Of a stretch of DNA of 64,000 nt, positions 27,501 through 39,070 are shown in pieces. The translations under genes and the position numbers were made by a program. Below the pieces are notes generated by a model that made no database searches, was not told where the DNA came from, and saw only the letters and a list, made by a program, of their open reading frames with translations. The first letter of the stretch is position 1. Every line of letters begins with the position of its first letter. This DNA is from Lagopus muta (Eukaryota; Chordata; Aves; Galliformes; Phasianidae), in the NCBI RefSeq assembly GCF_023343835.1, contig NC_064437.1, positions 16,487,501 through 16,551,500 of the forward strand, given 5' to 3'.

Positions 27501-30500
27501 GACTTTGCGTAGACGTTGTTCATAATGCAACTCAGCAAAGGGTTTTTGCCAAGTAAGTGAAATAGCAGTTACCAAGCCACACACACCTTCAGCTACAAGC
27601 AGTGAGTACCGTCTTTCAGCAAGCCACCGTTAGTGCTCTAAGCATCGCCTGAGTGTCAGCGCTTGACAAAGCGCTCGGTCAGAGGGCCATGAGAGATATT
27701 TCTAACCTTTAGAATCTATTTAAAATAAGGGCACAGCTCATCTCCTCATATAAAAAAAATACTGCTTATTATAGTAGATTGCTTCTACTTGGAAACAGTC
27801 CAGAGATTAGATTCAACCATATGTATTGCTAACTGACCTAACATAAGCCTTTAATTGTAAATATCAGTGTGTCTTTCATTAGCCAAGTATTCATTTAATT
27901 AGAACTTGAAGTATGTGTTTTAGGTTAGCTAAAACTATTTTCTATGCACATTAGTATCTTTGAAGCTACTGCAATACTAACTGCACTTGTTATAGCAAAA
28001 ATGCACATGAAATACCTGCCTGAAATCTCAATTTTTACTGCTATTGCATCACCCCTCTGAAATGTAGTGTGTATAAGCATGTCCAATAGGCAGTCACAGG
28101 AGACAGAGCTACAAGCTGGCTTAAAGTTGGTAACTTGAACGGCTTTAGATGTCTCTGGGTGTTCAGCAGAGGGTAATTTATATTGTGGCTGCAGGGTAGC
28201 TGTACACAGCGTACACGGTACGAGGTGGAGGGGAAAACTAAATTCATATTCATTAACACCGAGAAGTTAAACAGATTTGGATTGCTCAACTTTGTTTTCT
28301 TTTTATAATATACAGCTTATATCACTGACAGTGTTAATCTGATATTCTTGCTCTTGCCTGCTTTGATTGTTTTGATCTTAGAAGAACAATAGTAGATCAG
28401 ACAGTGTAAAATCTGAAGAGAAAAGGATTCAGTATACAAAAGAATGTACCAGATAGTCTTAATACTGCATTATACAAAGTTCACTTGTTATGAAGTGAAT
28501 AGAGAAAAAAATGCCACCACCCAGATTTTGTAGTTTTCCACCAAGTTCTAATAAGAACCGTGATACATGGGACAATAACTTATTATTCGCCATAGTAATT
28601 TGTTGAAGTGCTATGAACTTAAGACATTCTGGGCAGAGCACAAAGAACGGAAAATCTTAGCTAAATGAAATAATGATCTCCTTTCACATAGCATACTGTG
28701 AACACTTCTGTAACAACTTGAGAAACTCGCTGCAGTGAATTTAACTGGTCTGGGGACCAGGCGTGTGTAATGGGATGTGCAGGCCTCACATGAGTCATAC
28801 AAGAATTGGTAGGCTGCTGGAAGCATAATCAGCTGTGCAGATTTCAGGCTTCTATAAAAGTTTAAAAGGGAGAGTCCCATTCAGCTGACAGCTGGTGGGA
28901 GGGAGACAGCACAGCTTGCAGTACTTGCTGTGCAAATGTAAACTTCTTACTAGAGACTTCCCACGGGAAGGAGGCTCTAAAGTGGAAGGACCGCCTTCTT
29001 TGCCTGGATTAACCCCAGCTTTTCCAAATAGCGGTGGGCTGAAAACATCTGCTTATCTCAGGCTCTGCAGAGTACTAAAGCAGCAAATGTAGGATCTGCA
29101 GTACAGTAAGGAATGGACCTATGGAGCTTCACATAGCACTTCTACACAATTTCATTACACTGAAGGAGCCAAGGTCTGACCCAATAAGTAGACACCCCAC
29201 CTGTGGCTGAAAATGAGGACTGGATGCAATCACTGGACAGTGTTCTATCATGTGGTGCACTTGTAGCCTTTGTTTTCAGCTTAAATTTCAAGTATGCCAG
29301 AATAACTGGAATGACTGTGAGCCAGCCAAAGGGCTAGATCACATGAAGGTTTGTTTTCAGGGCTGGCAAATCTCAGACACAACAAGGACAATGGTTCTGT
29401 GAGCAACAAGAAAACTGAAGACTAGGACCTTCTGAACTACTGACTGTAAGCATATCATAGTAAGGCTGTAGCACTATCCCCTTTTGGACAATCAAATAAT
29501 CTACACAAGATCCAATAATTTTCTCTGTCTTTAGGGAAATCTCAGTGTGGCTTGTCTACTTTCCTGTAACTGCTTGAGAAGGATTTGCATCTCTCCCTTG
29601 ATAGCAGATCTTCCAACCCTTTACTTTGGTTTTAAGTTTCTTCTCATCCTTTCTCTCAGTGAAGGCAATAAAAATTGCTCTTCTCTGACCAGCTGCCTGT
29701 TTTCATGGTAGGAGTTTGCAGTCTTTGAGGCTATGACTGCACGTTAAATCTGGCTGTGGATGACGGTGTTACGAGTTGTTTGTGGGGGAATGAAGGTGTA
29801 GACAGAGTGTGCTGGCACAAGCCTTGCTTTCCTGGAATTTCAGGTCTCTGCACAGGAAGTCTACGTAAGGTTGACATGTTGTAAAAACTGCCCAGCAGAG
29901 ATATGCCTGCAAAACATTTTGACACCTATATTTCTGGAGTTCTGTATTTGGCTTTAAGAATATAAGACAATCATCACTTCTGACGTCTTAATTTTGTTAC
30001 TTGGTTTAATACCTCTTAAGGGATTTAACTTTGCAGAGTGCAGATGCTCGTAACTCAGAAATGGGCCTCTTGAAGATGATCTCAAACTGCACAACTAAAC
30101 TAACTTTTACGTTTCTTAAACTCTCTGAAGGCCCATTTTAAGTGTGGGTCAAGTCCTGCAAGACAGTAAAGGTCTCCTGGAAGTTGTTTAATTCTTTCTG
30201 AACTCACTGTCTTGAAGGAGAGTTAGGTGAAACTGCTTTCTCGTGCAAAGTTAACTAAGAAGCTTTGCCAGAAGATTTTGAGAGATACAAAGGGGACGTA
30301 ATGCTCAAGTGAATAAGTACATATGAAGTAACTCCTGTGCAGCTAGGTCTGCTGTTTCCCCCTGTACAGCTCTTTTGGCTTGATAGATAAGCTTGGGTTG
30401 GCATAATTAACCTATCTGCTCCAAATCTTGCCTTTGTGCACTTAAAAGGTTTCAGCTCCTTTTGCAGTACTTCTCTTATCGTGCATTCCTTACACTGAAA

Positions 30501-33500
30501 CTGCAACGCTTATTCTTTTCTCTAGATTTTGGGTGTCTGGAGAAGACTTCATTCAAAGGATTGAGCCTGTATTCTTCAAACTTGCAAATGTTCCTGACAA
30601 GCCTAAAAACAAGTGTAAGGATTTGGGGACCACATATACATACAAATGAATTAGAAGCAATTCAAATGCATCATTTCCTCCTGCAGTTCAAGAAAAAAGT
30701 CTCCTTGACTGAAAATATACAGTACCTGTAAGTTCTGCTGTTTAAAATGATGAAGCTCTCAGCATGATGTAATCACGTGCTTGTTTCTTAACTCAGCATT
30801 GATTTCCAGGCCTAAAGTTTTTGATGGATCCTGTAAACTCCACCCTTTCTAGGTCTTTACTAATCATTTACATTCTGCCATGAGTGGGGGGAGAACATTT
30901 TCCTCTAAAGGCAATTGTTGTACATATTATACAGAATCTTTTCACTGGCAATGGTGAAGCATTTCAATTCCTGTATCACTTTACTTTGATAAGTGTTTTA
31001 AATCTTTATAGCTTTCTGACTTAATATGTTTTAAAGAATTCCTGAACTATGAGATACATACGCAAGCATCTTGTAGTAGAGTATACACGTAGTACACAAG
31101 CTACTCTGAAGTGGAATAAGATTTGGCATAAAGCTAAAGATGTTTCTGATTGTGGCAGTACCAGCTGCTGTCAATGGGCAATGATGGTACCTGGCAAAAA
31201 AAATCCTCCCCTTTAGCCCACTTTTAATCGTGGATACAGCAGAATCTTAGGACAGAAGTTTGAACTAGTGGTTTTCTTAAAGACTGCAGAGGTCTTAGGT
31301 CTTACAGGCCTTGATAAAATATATTCTTAATTCTATGAAGACAAGTGTTTTATTGAAGTGTTCTATGGAAGCATTTGGCTTTCACTTTAAATTCCTCCCA
31401 TAAACAAAAGAACCACAGAATTACATTTGTAACTTCCTGCTCTTCTCCTACAATGTATCCTGTTGACACTTTTAATAATACAATAAAGCTAGAGTGGGAT
31501 TTTCCAGTCAGTTTCTTTTGCGTTATTTAGTTTTAGAAACATATATATATTAAATGAAACCAGTGGCATAGCAAAGCAATTCCTAAACATTTTATGCCTT
31601 TTAATTATAAACTGCTTCATGTAAACATTCCCCTACTATTTCCCCCTGAAAATGAAAATCACTGTAAAAGGAAAAGTAACCCATTCCCTCCTCCCTCCCA
31701 ACTTTATCTCCAATTTCCAAAACAGCCTTGGAAAACAAGAACTGGAAAGAAGACACTTCTGTTGTTCTGCACATTAAACTGCTCTAAAATCCAGGAAGCA
31801 AGGAGTTTTTGATCTCATAGGAGCTGACCAATATTACTAAAACTAATGAGATCAAATTATTCACAGCAGCTTCTCTAAATTTTCAAAACAGCTCAAATAC
31901 ATTTGAGCCTCTTTGTAAATCACCATATAGTTCACAGTTGGAGCTAAAAAATTCGGTGTACAAACATCCTTTGTGTATGTGTGTGTGTGTGTATGTATGT
32001 TGCTACTAAATTATGCAAAATAACTTGTAACTGCACAAGTTCATACAGGTTTCACTGAACTATTATATTTGAAAACACATTAAAACATTCATTTGAAATT
32101 CTGTTAAAATGCCTTTTTAACAATGAGTTTGGATATCTGAGTCCTTAATATGACAAACTCAGCAGAAAGTCAGCTTTCACTGAATTTTTACTTAAAGAAT
32201 TGTAAGACTTAAACCTGGGAGTCCAACGTGCGACCTTTTGAGAGCTGCATTAATACGAAACTTTATTGATCAGATATGTCATAATACTTTATTTCTGTAA
32301 TCTGACAAACCTGAATTCTGATTTGATTAAGTGTGTGGAATATTTAAATATATATTTTGTAATTAGCAGCTCTGGGGGGACTGCAGCTTTGTGAGCAGCT
32401 TGAAAAGATTACCAAAAGTGAGAGGAATCTGGTTGCCACTGTGGCAATGATGTTTTTGTCATCAGATGAGATAATTAATTGTCAGACAGCCAAAGACTAA
32501 GTAAATATGCATGTAGTTGAAAAGTCTATGCAAACAGAAGAATTAAATCTGTACATATTCCTACTGCTCTGAACCTGTCTGTTCCAGACTGATCATACCA
32601 TTTCAGGAGTGAAACCAGCTGACAGTATAACCAGGTTTTCAGGCAGAGTTTGTGCTGTTGCAATCCTGAAGAGATATGATCAAGAACCTGCAACCTTGTC
32701 TGTGCTAGCTTTGCCAGCATTAACAAGGGGGTGACAAGCTCCCTGGTGTTACCTGAAAACTCTGAGAAGGGAGACTGGTATTTGCTAATCTAATTCACGA
32801 ACGCTGCAACCCATTCTGTTTCTTGGTATATTGCAACTATTCTTTCAGCTTGTAAAATTAAAAAACTTATGTCCTGTAAAATGCACATCTAAGCAGATGT
32901 ATGAGATCTGCAATGTCTTGGTATTCCAAATGCTTCTGTGATTAGATTATTAAGTTCTTAGTAAATTAAAATGTACCTACCAAATCTGGTTTCAGTCTGT
33001 ACGTCAAAGGAAGGGAATAAAGAATGGAGTATGCGGTTGTTACCACGGAGGAGGTCCAAGATTGTCTAACCTCACGGCTTCTGGGAATGCGATCAAGGGT
33101 GAACTGGAAGAGAGCACGATAAAGCTGAATTGTTATTTTTCTAAGACTGTTGCTCCTTCTATAGAGTTATTAAACCTACCTGTGCCAACATTTTTTTCAT
33201 TTTTAAGTCGAGTATGGAAATGCTTGGGTAGATGCCTTATTCAGTATTGTGCTTAGCACCCCTGGTGATGAGGTTAAACGAAATACTAGAACTATATATC
33301 AATTTTTTGAATCGTTTCTAATGTTACTTTAAAACATTCCTAACTTTAAAAACAATTCTGGAGCAATTCGTCTGCTGTACGTTAACTTTGTGCCCCTCCT
33401 AGTGGCCACCGAGACACGCTCACAGGTTTCAGAAGCCAGGGCCCGAACTAGGTGGCTCTCTTCTATTACTTGCTTTGATTCTATGTGGATTTACATCGTA

Positions 33501-36500
33501 GAAAATATAACAACATTTCTCAATTACTGTCTGGTGCATACTGTTAAAATCTAACAGCAGATATCTGTGTCCTTTAAATGAGTGCTCAGTAAGTATTCAG
33601 AAGAATATGAAGATGCATACTCAAAATGCAAAACATTTGCCTAAAGAAACAAAAATAACATCTCATAGAAAAAATAAGTTTAAGAAATATTTTTTCTTTG
33701 TTCTTTTCCTAGAAAAAGGTAAAGATCTTTCACTGTGTGTAACGGGTATCAAATTAACAAAATACAGATGTTTTCTGTTCGTCTGAGAACGCTGTGCACA
33801 AGCTAACTGTAATCAGGCTAGTCAGGCTTCCTGTGCTCTTCTCAAGTGACACACAAATCCCACTTAAAAATTATTGCTGCAGCAGAGGTCAGTCCTGATG
33901 CCAATTAATTTTTTCATTGTTTAGATGAAAAATAAATACATTAAGTACAGTGCACTCTCCAGTGATACTGATATTGTTTAGGTCTGGACGTGGCCACTAA
34001 CTCCCTTCACATGGGACACCAGATCACTACTGCTCTGGCAGAACTCATACAGAGAGTGAGAGACTCTAAATATTATTAATATTTTAATATTTAATATTAA
34101 AATAATATTTTAAGCACTAAAAACTCTCCATTTACTGCAAATGCAACATTTCTAAGTAACAGAGCTTAGTCCTGGTGATTTGTGACCAAGAGCGTTAGCA
34201 ATAGCTGTGCATGAAATGCAAACTACATATCAGTCTTGAATAGCAGTAGCTGAGGGCTTTATCACACACAGTGGAAAGAATTAAACACAAAACCTTACAA
34301 AGGCAGAATATTAAATTAACTTTCTTGACTGAAATCTTGTTTCATTGCAATAGAGTTTTTTAATTGTAATAATGGAAAGCATTAACAGATGTTACAAACT
34401 GGTTGTTTTGCTCTATTTGCAGGTGTTGAAACTGACTGCATTAGTCTGATGACAAAACAGAAAAGCAAACAAGGCCCTCGTTCTCCATTCAACGGGATTC
34501 TCTCTCTTTTTCAAAGGTTTGGAACAGATCAGATGATAAAAAGAAATGTTTGTAAGTGGAGTTTAGACTTTTGTGTGGTATTACATCCTGCAATAAATAC
34601 GTATGACAAGGTAGTTTTAGACAGATCAAGCCTGAGTGGAACTATTCAGATGCTCCCCTTCACAGTAAGAATGGTGTTAAATAATATTTGCCAAAGACCT
34701 GTACATAATTTTCTTCTTGATAAGCAACTGATTTCAGCAAAACTTGGAAGGGACCCCAAATAGTATCAAAGTAGCAATTTACATGTAGCATTCAAGTAAA
34801 CATCAAACTGATTTCATCTGTATTCTTCAAAACACGCTTCTGAAACTTTTCATTCTGTCGTCTATATTACATGTTGGAACTTCAGCCCATGTGTCAGTCA
34901 ATTATTGAGTATTAAGCTGGGGAAAAAAATTAGAATTTTGTTTAAAAGGTACTGCCAGGTGTTTCTCATCTAATGGAAACACTGTTAATATTCTGAACAA
35001 AGAGCACTCCTGCATCTTTTGTTGGAAAACTGCAGTGTGTATGCAGTATCAGACATAGACAAGCTGTGCTCCTATCTTCTGTGGTCTCATACTATTGCAT
35101 TTCTTTTTCAGCACTTCTGTAATGGAGTCAGAGACCTTGCTGTTTGAGGACAAACGTTCCAGACTGGCAATTCAATAATAGTTGATGGAGTACTGTAATT
35201 TTAAAACCAGTAATGTAGTCTTTACCTAATTAATAGTACTGTTTTGCAAGCATGCAGACAAAAGTTGATGAAAAATCACCCCTGCTAAAATTATTGCAGT
35301 ATCCTCAACTGAACATTCCACAGACCTTCCAAATAACCTGGCTTTATGCAGTCCTTTTTCATGCTGAGGAACAAGATTTCCTATCATGATTGCTTTCATG
35401 AAACATGGGAACACAGAGTAGCATATGTGATCAAATTACACGAAGGCTAGTGAATCAGGCTCCTCTTCTCAGACATGATGAATGGGAATATAAGATCCTG
35501 TGAAGAATGTGCGTTCTTCAGTCAATATATCTAAGTTGTCTTTCTACTGCTAGACTAGGTCATTGAGAGCTCAAGTATGTTCTCTATGCTGAGTGCAGGA
35601 GGTAACCTGGGTATCAGCTGAGGGGGCAACCAAGCACAACAGCTGTGATTATGGGCTAGAGAGAAGCGAAAGGTAAGTGACAGTGGGACCAGAGATGTCA
35701 TAAAGAGGCTTTTCTGATTTTCTTTTCCAAAAGATTTAGTGGGTAGAGATGCAGCATTTTCTTTCTTGTAAGGAAGATGTTGCTTCTGGCTTCCTTTCCC
35801 TCTCCCTGAATTCTGTAGCTTTTAGAATTGGGATGAGCCATACATCAAAAAGAGAAATTTGTCATATTTGTGGGTCTTTCACACTGTAATTTGCTAAATG
35901 AATACACTGATTTTCTCTTCAATCACCATTATAACCTGTCTTCTGCTCAGTTCTTAGTTCTGGAAAATATACTTCCTTGACGAGAAGAGGAAGAGAATGA
36001 CTATAGATTGAAGCTGTCAGTTTTCCCCTTTGTTGACTCAAAACTACAAGAAGCCACTAACACATTAGCTTTAAATGCATATGATGCGTACATATTCCAG
36101 CACTCAATGCCAAAACATGTCTTGGCTGAGAGCATAATCTGAAAGTTAACAAATATATGTGATAGGCACGTGACCTTTGCTTTACAAATTCATCTTCTAT
36201 TTTTGCTCTGAATGTTTTTCCTCAGTGGAAAAAGAATGGCCAAAATAAAGAGCATCTGCTGTGCAGACAGCAAACTCAGATGCGGCCAACTATGTTCCTC
36301 TGGCTTTCAGTGCTCAAGGAAAATATAACTACATGATGTGTTAGCAGTTGGAGGGAGTCAGAACGTGAAGTTGCTTAGCAAAACTAAGTATACAAATGGA
36401 AAAAATGCCTAACCTTTTAAAACTCAAAATATTTTTAAGAAATGTAATGACCTAGGTTTGGACATTTTTCAGGTAAGTGAACTGGGAGTTCAGCATTCAC

Positions 36501-39070
36501 TCAGGTGATCAGTCAGAAGGCTACTGGCAGTAAGATGTATTACCTCCTTTTTAAACACCTCTCTAACTAATGCTCAGTTTTAAAAACATATCAAATCACT
36601 GTTCAGAAACACACAAGAGGGATACAATTCCAAGTAAGTTTTTTTTAGATAAAACATTTTAGATAAAACATTTTTAGATAAAACATTTAAAACACTTATC
36701 TCAAAAATAATTTCACCAAGGGAAAAGGCCAAACTGAAAAACACAAAAAATAGCAAACCACCATATTTCTGTCTCCATACTTTTATAGCTACAAGCAACA
36801 CGTCTAAGTCATTTACAAAACCAAAAGAAACTTATTCTTAGTGTGCTTTTCTTAAGCAACAGATTCCTTTCTTTCTATAATTACTTTCATTACAATTACA
36901 CTTTCCCATTGTTTTTTATCAATTATAACGTTCACCAGAGGTAAAGATAATTTCAAAACTAAGTAAGATGGCAGTAAATGACATTTATTTTCAGGTATTT
37001 TGCATTTTCAGGGTCTATCTAGTTCAGCATTAATCAACTGTGTTTATTTGGCTCACTTTTAGCAACACAAGAAACAGTATATACAGAGTGGCACTTCAGC
37101 TGAGCTTCAGTGGCAGTGATTATCAATCACTAGAAAATCAAAAGCACATGCTGATCTTAAAAATAACCTCTTAAAGAACTGCTTCCAAATTGCCTTGAAT
37201 TAGAATGTCGCATTAAGATCAAATTATCTTACAAGAATATACTTAACAATTTACCTGGGAATTGGAGAACCTTTCAGCCCTTTTTTGTTCGAAAGAACGT
37301 ATTTTAGCTTCACTCATCTTATCAGAGTCTGCAAGAACATAGCATCTAGGAGAGTATGACTCTGACAAACAACTGAGCAACCTCAGGATTTCTGTTGTGT
37401 GACCTCCTGCAAAACCGAAATATGTTGCTGTTAGTATATGAAATATTTTGTAATTTTCAATTTTTTCAGTTGAATTAGTCACTTTTACTTTTAAAGCTTA
37501 TTAGTACTAATAACATTGGTAACACTCTTCTAAAGTGAGAAGATTCAATTAAAGGATGATTGAGTAACACAAAGGCAATTTAGCTCCCAGTGCAGCTAAA
37601 CTGATGGAAGTGTTTCAGTTAAATGAGATCACAAAGAAATGAGACGTTTAATGTCCTGTACATGATGCAAAATTAATTTGGCAGTTGCACTGTAGTCCAT
37701 ATTAAAAACCACACCCTAGTGCGACTGTCCAAATAAAACTACATGAGAGCCCACTCGTGGCTGCGCTGTGGAGCAGAGACTCTCAGTGAGCACATTGAGT
37801 GCAGGCAGAATTCAGGGACTGTGCTATCCCAACTCGTAATGTTGAAAACATACTGGCAATGATTTCTGAAGCTAAGCCAGGGTAAAAGCTGAGTGCCGGG
37901 ACACAAACAGTCTGGCCCCAGCCAAAGGCTTCACCTACTGCCCTTGAATGGGTGTTGACAACCTTCTAACTGCAAGGTCACTTTGTTCAGGGAGCTGAGC
38001 TGGCAGTAAACCAAAGAGAAGGGGAGACCGTACTCTCGCTATGGCGTAGGGCTGATCTTTTTGTCAGTTTGGTTTCCAGAACTGAAGCCATGTGAATAAT
38101 TGTAACAATGAAGTGGGGAGGGGGTCACCTGGGGATCAGTTTGGCTGGATCAAAATACCAAGCCCTGAAATATGTGCATGGCCATTTACTGGGTCTATTA
38201 CCTCTAATTCTGCTGGACGCTGCAGACCAAAATCATGAACTGAATGTATTCCTGCTATCTCAGGTTGTGTTTCATCAGCCTCCTAAGAGGCCTTTGCTGT
38301 CAGAGACAGGTGTTCTGAGCTGGCAAACATCTGACCAGCACAGAGCCACGCTGCTGGGCTGGCACAGGAATTTGGCACCTTCCTGCATGATCTATGCAGT
38401 GTTTTACAAACACTGGAGGGCTTTTCTCTTGAGCAACGGCTTATTGAAGCCTTCAGTAATTTCAGTGCAATCATCCAAGTATTTCCAAGAGCAGGAGATT
38501 CTGAATTCAAAAAGTCTCGAACAATTGAAGATGACATAATGTTGGTCAGTATTCTGGCAGCAGCACGACGGCAGGGTTAGTTCCTCACCGTCAGCGTGTG
38601 AAACTCACGCAGAGGTGATGAGCCCAGGGCTGCTCTGGCCACGTCCGCTGCCAGTTTTCAAGGAAGTCTAACTTATTGGAGGGAACGGACCGTTCAGCAG
38701 CCCGGGGAAGGTCATCGAGGTGCACCCGCAGAGCTCACGGGCCGAGGAGGCGGGCCGGGCTGGGGTCTGTCTGCCGCTCCTCACGGCGGCGCACCGCGAC
38801 TACAGCTCCCGGCATGCACCGCGGCATAACGCCAGCCCCGCGTTCGGTCTCGCGCCGCGCTGCGTGCCGGGAGCCGTAGTTCCCGTGCCCGCCGCGAGCT
38901 CCTTGAGCAGCGCCTCACTCACCGGAGCCGGCCACCACTAGCAGCCTGAGCGGGGCCGTCCGCCGTCCGCGGCGTCTCCTCACCAGGAGCGCCCAGGGGA
39001 CGAGCAGCAAGGGCAGCAGCAGGAGGAGGGAGGCCGCGGTGCCGCCCGGCGGCGGGAACGAAGGCTGCAT
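18276..39070 (-). CDS. ALG14: ALG14, UDP-GlcNAc transferase subunit (complete spliced coding region)
   Basis: Four minus-strand exons join in frame: 39070-38923, 37406-37255, 33103-32981 and 18506-18276. Each internal boundary has GT and AG. The product has 217 residues, against 216 in human. Residues 14-30 form a hydrophobic membrane anchor, followed by an arginine cluster (31-37) and the nucleotide-sugar-fold opening AGSGGHTTEILRLL. Further landmarks are IPRSREVRQSW (106-116), CNGPGTC (144-150) and YVESICRVET (172-181). ALG14 recruits the catalytic partner ALG13 to the cytosolic ER face. The pair adds the second GlcNAc to dolichyl-PP-GlcNAc in N-glycan precursor synthesis. The C-terminal IVQWPALKEKYP segment is near-identical to human as I recall it. 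Identity is very secure; UTRs are not defined. Confidence 0.96.
18617..18641. repeat. AAAT tetranucleotide microsatellite
   Basis: About six AAAT/GAAT units in ALG14 intron 3 close to the terminal exon. Confidence 0.9.
18686..18721. repeat. A10-G16 homopolymer pair plus G6
   Basis: Ten A are followed by sixteen G, then ATCT and six more G. On the transcribed ALG14 strand this is a C-rich tract. Such runs are prone to sequencing and replication slippage, so the exact length is uncertain. Confidence 0.85.
19081..19116. repeat. ATTTT-type microsatellite
   Basis: Imperfect TTATT/TTTTA units over roughly 35 bases in ALG14 intron 3. Confidence 0.85.
19898..19940. repeat. 23-base tandem duplication
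   Basis: The word aaatacttgtataagaaaat (19898-19917) recurs at 19921-19940 with a single T-to-C difference, giving a 23-base period and two copies. Confidence 0.85.
31972..32000. repeat. TG/TATG microsatellite
   Basis: About seven TG units flanked by TATG units, in ALG14 intron 3. Confidence 0.9.
32981..33103 (-). CDS. ALG14: ALG14 coding exon 3
   Basis: A 123-base exon found by translating the minus strand. The acceptor TCTTCCAG ends at 33104 and the donor is GTAGGT at 32980. It encodes 41 residues (101-141), from FTLDRIPRSREVRQSW through SLPLTYRLKPDL. The human counterpart reads IHRIPRSREVQQSW and ends KPDL before VLCNGPG. Both ends are phase 0, linking exons 2 and 4 without disturbing the frame. 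The exon is short and easily missed by frame-length filters. Confidence 0.95.
34069..34112. repeat. AT-rich imperfect palindrome
   Basis: Nested TATTAAT/ATATT words form an almost entirely A/T inverted repeat able to fold into a hairpin or cruciform. It lies in ALG14 intron 2. Confidence 0.75.
34389..34763 (+). other. unrecognised 124-codon open frame, antisense to ALG14
   Basis: An ATG-to-stop frame of 124 codons in ALG14 intron 2, on the opposite strand. A splice-acceptor-like ctctatttgcag|g lies within its first 15 codons. The predicted product has no signal peptide, repeat or family motif that I recognise. Local DNA is AT-rich, so this length is somewhat unusual but still compatible with chance. 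I do not assign a function and regard coding status as unlikely. Confidence 0.12.
36643..36685. repeat. 14-base tandem repeat, three copies
   Basis: Three successive copies of ttttagataaaaca, with one extra T between copies two and three, in ALG14 intron 2. Confidence 0.9.
37255..37406 (-). CDS. ALG14: ALG14 coding exon 2
   Basis: The acceptor (TTTTGCAG) ends at 37407, and the exon completes Gly50 and encodes GHTTEILRLL onward to FSNSQ, residues 50-100. It contains the conserved YSPRCYVLADSDKMS stretch, which corresponds to human YSPRHYVIADTDEMS. The donor is GTAAAT at 37254. It leaves phase 0, so exon 3 begins with a full codon. Confidence 0.96.
37407..38922 (-). other. ALG14: ALG14 intron 1
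   Basis: A 1.5-kb intron. The part nearest exon 1 (about 38640-38922) is CpG-rich promoter DNA containing two inverted ZNF143-type sites. The rest is ordinary, with a 143-codon antisense open frame at 38108-38539 that I do not recognise. Confidence 0.85.
38799..38880. promoter_or_regulatory. inverted pair of ZNF143/THAP11-type sites
   Basis: ACTACAGCTCCCGGCATGC at 38799-38817 on the plus strand fits the long ZNF143 site (ACTACAATTCCCAGCATGC-like). On the minus strand, 38880-38862 reads ACTACGGCTCCCGGCACGC, matching the first copy at 17 of 19 positions. The two face each other across 44 bases, starting about 40 bases inside ALG14 intron 1. ZNF143 sites are typical of housekeeping CpG promoters, so both probably serve ALG14 or a divergent transcript. 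The motif match is direct; occupancy is inferred. Confidence 0.75.
38923..39070 (-). CDS. ALG14: ALG14 coding exon 1
   Basis: Starts at ATG 39070 (G at -3) and encodes the first 49 residues plus one base of Gly50. The peptide begins MQPSFPPPGG, runs into a leucine-rich membrane segment and a basic stretch RRRRGRR, and ends LLVVAGSG. The donor is GTGAGT at 38922-38917. The one-base phase matches exon 2. The N-terminal 40 residues differ from human, as expected for a membrane anchor, while LVVAGSG is the conserved first strand and glycine loop. The exon lies in a CpG island and is far richer in GC than the other three. Confidence 0.95.

Larger units (their letters stand above)
18507..32980 (-). 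other. ALG14: ALG14 intron 3
   Basis: A 14.5-kb intron, the largest in the gene, AT-rich with no protein-like frame recognised on either strand. It contains an A10-G16 tract (18686-18711), AAAT and ATTTT microsatellites (18617-18641, 19081-19116), a 23-base tandem duplication (19898-19940) and a TG/TATG microsatellite (31972-32000). No transposon end was recognised by eye. Confidence 0.75.
33104..37254 (-). other. ALG14: ALG14 intron 2
   Basis: A 4.15-kb AT-rich intron. It holds an AT palindrome (34069-34112), a 14-base tandem repeat (36643-36685), and on the opposite strand an unrecognised 124-codon open frame (34389-34763). No transposon was identified. Confidence 0.8.
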
